64,000 nucleotides of DNA from Phytophthora quininea (lineage: Eukaryota; Oomycota; Peronosporomycetes; Peronosporales; Peronosporaceae). Under the pieces are notes generated by a model that saw nothing but the letters and a program-made list of their open reading frames with translations, searched no databases and was not told the origin of the DNA. Each line of letters starts with the position of its first letter. Positions within the stretch are counted from its first letter, which is position 1. Both the position numbers and the translations under genes were made by a program. Location: positions 310,001 through 374,000 of the forward strand of contig JAAVTG010000568.1 in NCBI GenBank assembly GCA_011947345.1, given 5' to 3'. Below, in pieces: positions 62,409 to 64,000 of this stretch.

Positions 62409-63212
62409 ATGGAGTCTTTCCAGCAGGCCATGGCCGACGCGACGGCCGCCGACGGCTCGAGCCGACGAACCGCCAGCCGGACGAGCACAAGTTCGGACTG
62501 CCCTTCATCCTCAACGTGCCGGTCCGACGCAGCGCTCGCCAGTCGGCGCTGCGGGCCGGAACAGTTTTGATCGCGCCGTCGCACGTGACGTCCAGCACCA
62601 CCGCTGCCGCCGCGGCGGACCCCAGACGGAGCTAACCAAGGAAGAGAAGAAGCGCCGCCGCACGTGCAAGTTCGAGGGCTGCCACAACTACATCGTGCAC
62701 AAGGGGCTCTGCTGCCGCCACGGAGTACGTCGTCTGTCGTCTGTCAGCTGTCGGCCGGCCGACCTTCGCCTTGATAACCTTGAATTGAGCTGCCCAATCT
62801 GACCAGCTGGCGATTGCTTAGGGCGGGAAGAAGTGCACGCTGGAAGGCTGCACCACCAGCGCCAAGCACCGGGGCTTGTGCTGGAAACATGGTGCGTGGG
62901 ATGGATCTATTTGCTATTGGCAACAAACATAATGTTCGGGCGGTGGTCGCAGGCGGCTCGGTCGAATGCAAGGAGGACGGCTGCACCAAGAAAGCCAAGG
63001 CGCGCGGTCTGTGCTGGGCGCACGGTGGAGGCACCAAGTGCCGCAACGCCCAGTGCTCCAAGGTGGCGGTCTCCAACGGCTTCTGCTGGGCCCACGGCGG
63101 CGGCAAGCGCTGCGGATACCAAGGCTGCATCAAGCCTGCGTATCAGCGCACGCACAACTTCTGCGAGAAGCACTTCGTCCAGATGCGCGAGGAAAACTAC
63201 TGCGAGCTGTGA
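62409..63212 (+). CDS. WRKY19-like five-module zinc-finger protein, copy 7, frame breaks in exon 1
   Basis: Exons 62409-62724, 62822-62891 and 62953-63212, with introns 62725-62821 and 62892-62952 in the same places as in copies 5 and 6. Exon 1 is read in three frames: MESFQQAMADATAADGSS, then DEHKFGLPFILNVPVRRSAR, then ELTKEEKKRRRTCKFEGC; two lost bases (near 62465 and 62625) explain it. Modules: CKFEGCHNYIVHKGLCCRH, CTLEGCTTSAKHRGLCWKH, CKEDGCTKKAKARGLCWAH, CRNAQCSKVAVSNGFCWAH and CGYQGC...FCEKH. Closest to copy 6. The modules are intact, so the breaks are likely to be sequence errors. Confidence 0.75.
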
Positions 63213-64000
63213 GTCTCCTCTCCTGTATCTTCGGGATGTGTCGGCAGTCGTGTCTGACGTTGTACTCTGTGTTCGTTGTGTACCAGATGAACTAGCGACG
63301 GCGACACGAATGTGGCTGCAGCAAGTTTCCAGTTTATAAATTGCGCTGCTCTCTCTGGTGGCGGGGAAAGCGACTGAGTACGGCACGACGGAATGTCTTC
63401 CTTCACGCCCCGCACGACCAGATAAATTGGTTCGCCGGAAAATCGTCACAGTCACGTGGACGATCTTTTCGAGCTTAGCTAAGAGCAACGGAATGGCTAC
63501 TAACCCGGTTGTAATCCAAGACGAGTGTGCGATTGGACTTTGGTTTGCTGTAGCTGTTGGGGTTTGATTGGTGTCTATTTCTTCTTGTGCTGGTATCGGG
63601 ATTGGAGACGTCACGGCATGTGACGAGACGACCACTTCAACCTGCACCATATGGATGCCTCAAACACCGGAATGCTGTCATTTCGCCGCCCGAAGCTCGT
63701 AGTGCTCTGAATCAGCAGTGGAAAAGATTGTTCCTACTTTTTTCAAGTTGAGCACACCGGATGATATCCAGTACGAATAATCGTTTTCCTCCAACCCGAT
63801 TTTTTTTTTTGCTTTTTTGCTTAGCGGATGAGGCCAGAACAAGAACCAAGATAATAGCCTCAAGCGCGGTTGTCATGGGGATCGAATTGATTCCTTGCAA
63901 TTTCTCTGGCGAAGTGATTGCTATTCTATTCGATCAAGAATTGGTCTACTACTCACCTGCGTATAGCAGTCGAAGTGAGTCGATCCCTTTTTTACTGTCT
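63213..64000. other. Right end of window, no supported gene
   Basis: Only short frames; a T-rich run at 63800-63818. Nothing recognised before the edge. Confidence 0.45.

Noticed and set aside
61744..62601. 285- and 201-codon minus frames
   Set aside because: Overlap each other and lie antisense to copy 7 exon 1.

Overview
The window looks like nuclear DNA of a plant-pathogenic oomycete, most likely Phytophthora or a close relative. The signs are short GT-AG introns (about 60-160 bases, many donors GTACG or GTAAG), very compact intergenic spaces, oomycete-style families (a bZIP with an M96-like C-terminal part, WRKY19-like zinc-finger proteins, an RxLR/dEER-type effector relic with a Nudix box), a mitochondrial-type MinC, and MULE, pogo-like and Helitron-type transposon debris. 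The species cannot be named from the sequence alone.

Layout. 1-8 kb is a transposon graveyard: a DUF6570 (Helitron-type) ORF, a broken MULE transposase, a zinc-finger ORF with one stop, a broken pogo-like transposase, a tRNA-derived element, and a 126-bp stray copy of part of a gene that lies at 11.4 kb. 8.6-16.7 kb is gene-rich: a protein kinase, two tandem single-pass membrane glycoproteins, a bZIP factor, a five-exon membrane protein and a PHAX-type RNA-binding protein. 16.8-19.3 kb is a mosaic: an effector relic joined to the first 45 codons of an arrestin, a PLD-family gene, and a CAND1 fragment. 19.4-23.6 kb holds three tandem secreted mucin-like proteins with related signal peptides and a shared C-terminal Cys-x-x-Arg-Leu-Arg end.

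24-45.6 kb is a housekeeping block with small gaps and several divergent pairs: a multipass membrane protein, a CENP-B/pogo-HTH protein head to head with a zinc-ribbon coiled-coil protein, an IQ/B-box/WW protein, a GIY-YIG-like ORF, a GCK-domain mitochondrial protein, MinC, a PDI-ERV fusion, a CSC1/TMEM63-type channel and VPS16.

45.8-63.2 kb is a cluster of seven genes for one zinc-finger family (five modules, mostly C-x4-C-x9-C-x2-H, each followed by H-G-G). Copies 1 and 2 form a 1.17-kb direct duplication, copies 3 and 4 are the arms of a 1,209-bp inverted repeat, and copies 5-7 are older tandem relatives with two introns each.

A caution for the whole window: many good ORFs are broken by single-base frame changes, and by hand count about two dozen look like the loss of one base against about half a dozen of the opposite sign. 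That bias points to base-dropping in the consensus, so most breaks should not be read as pseudogenisation until reads are checked.
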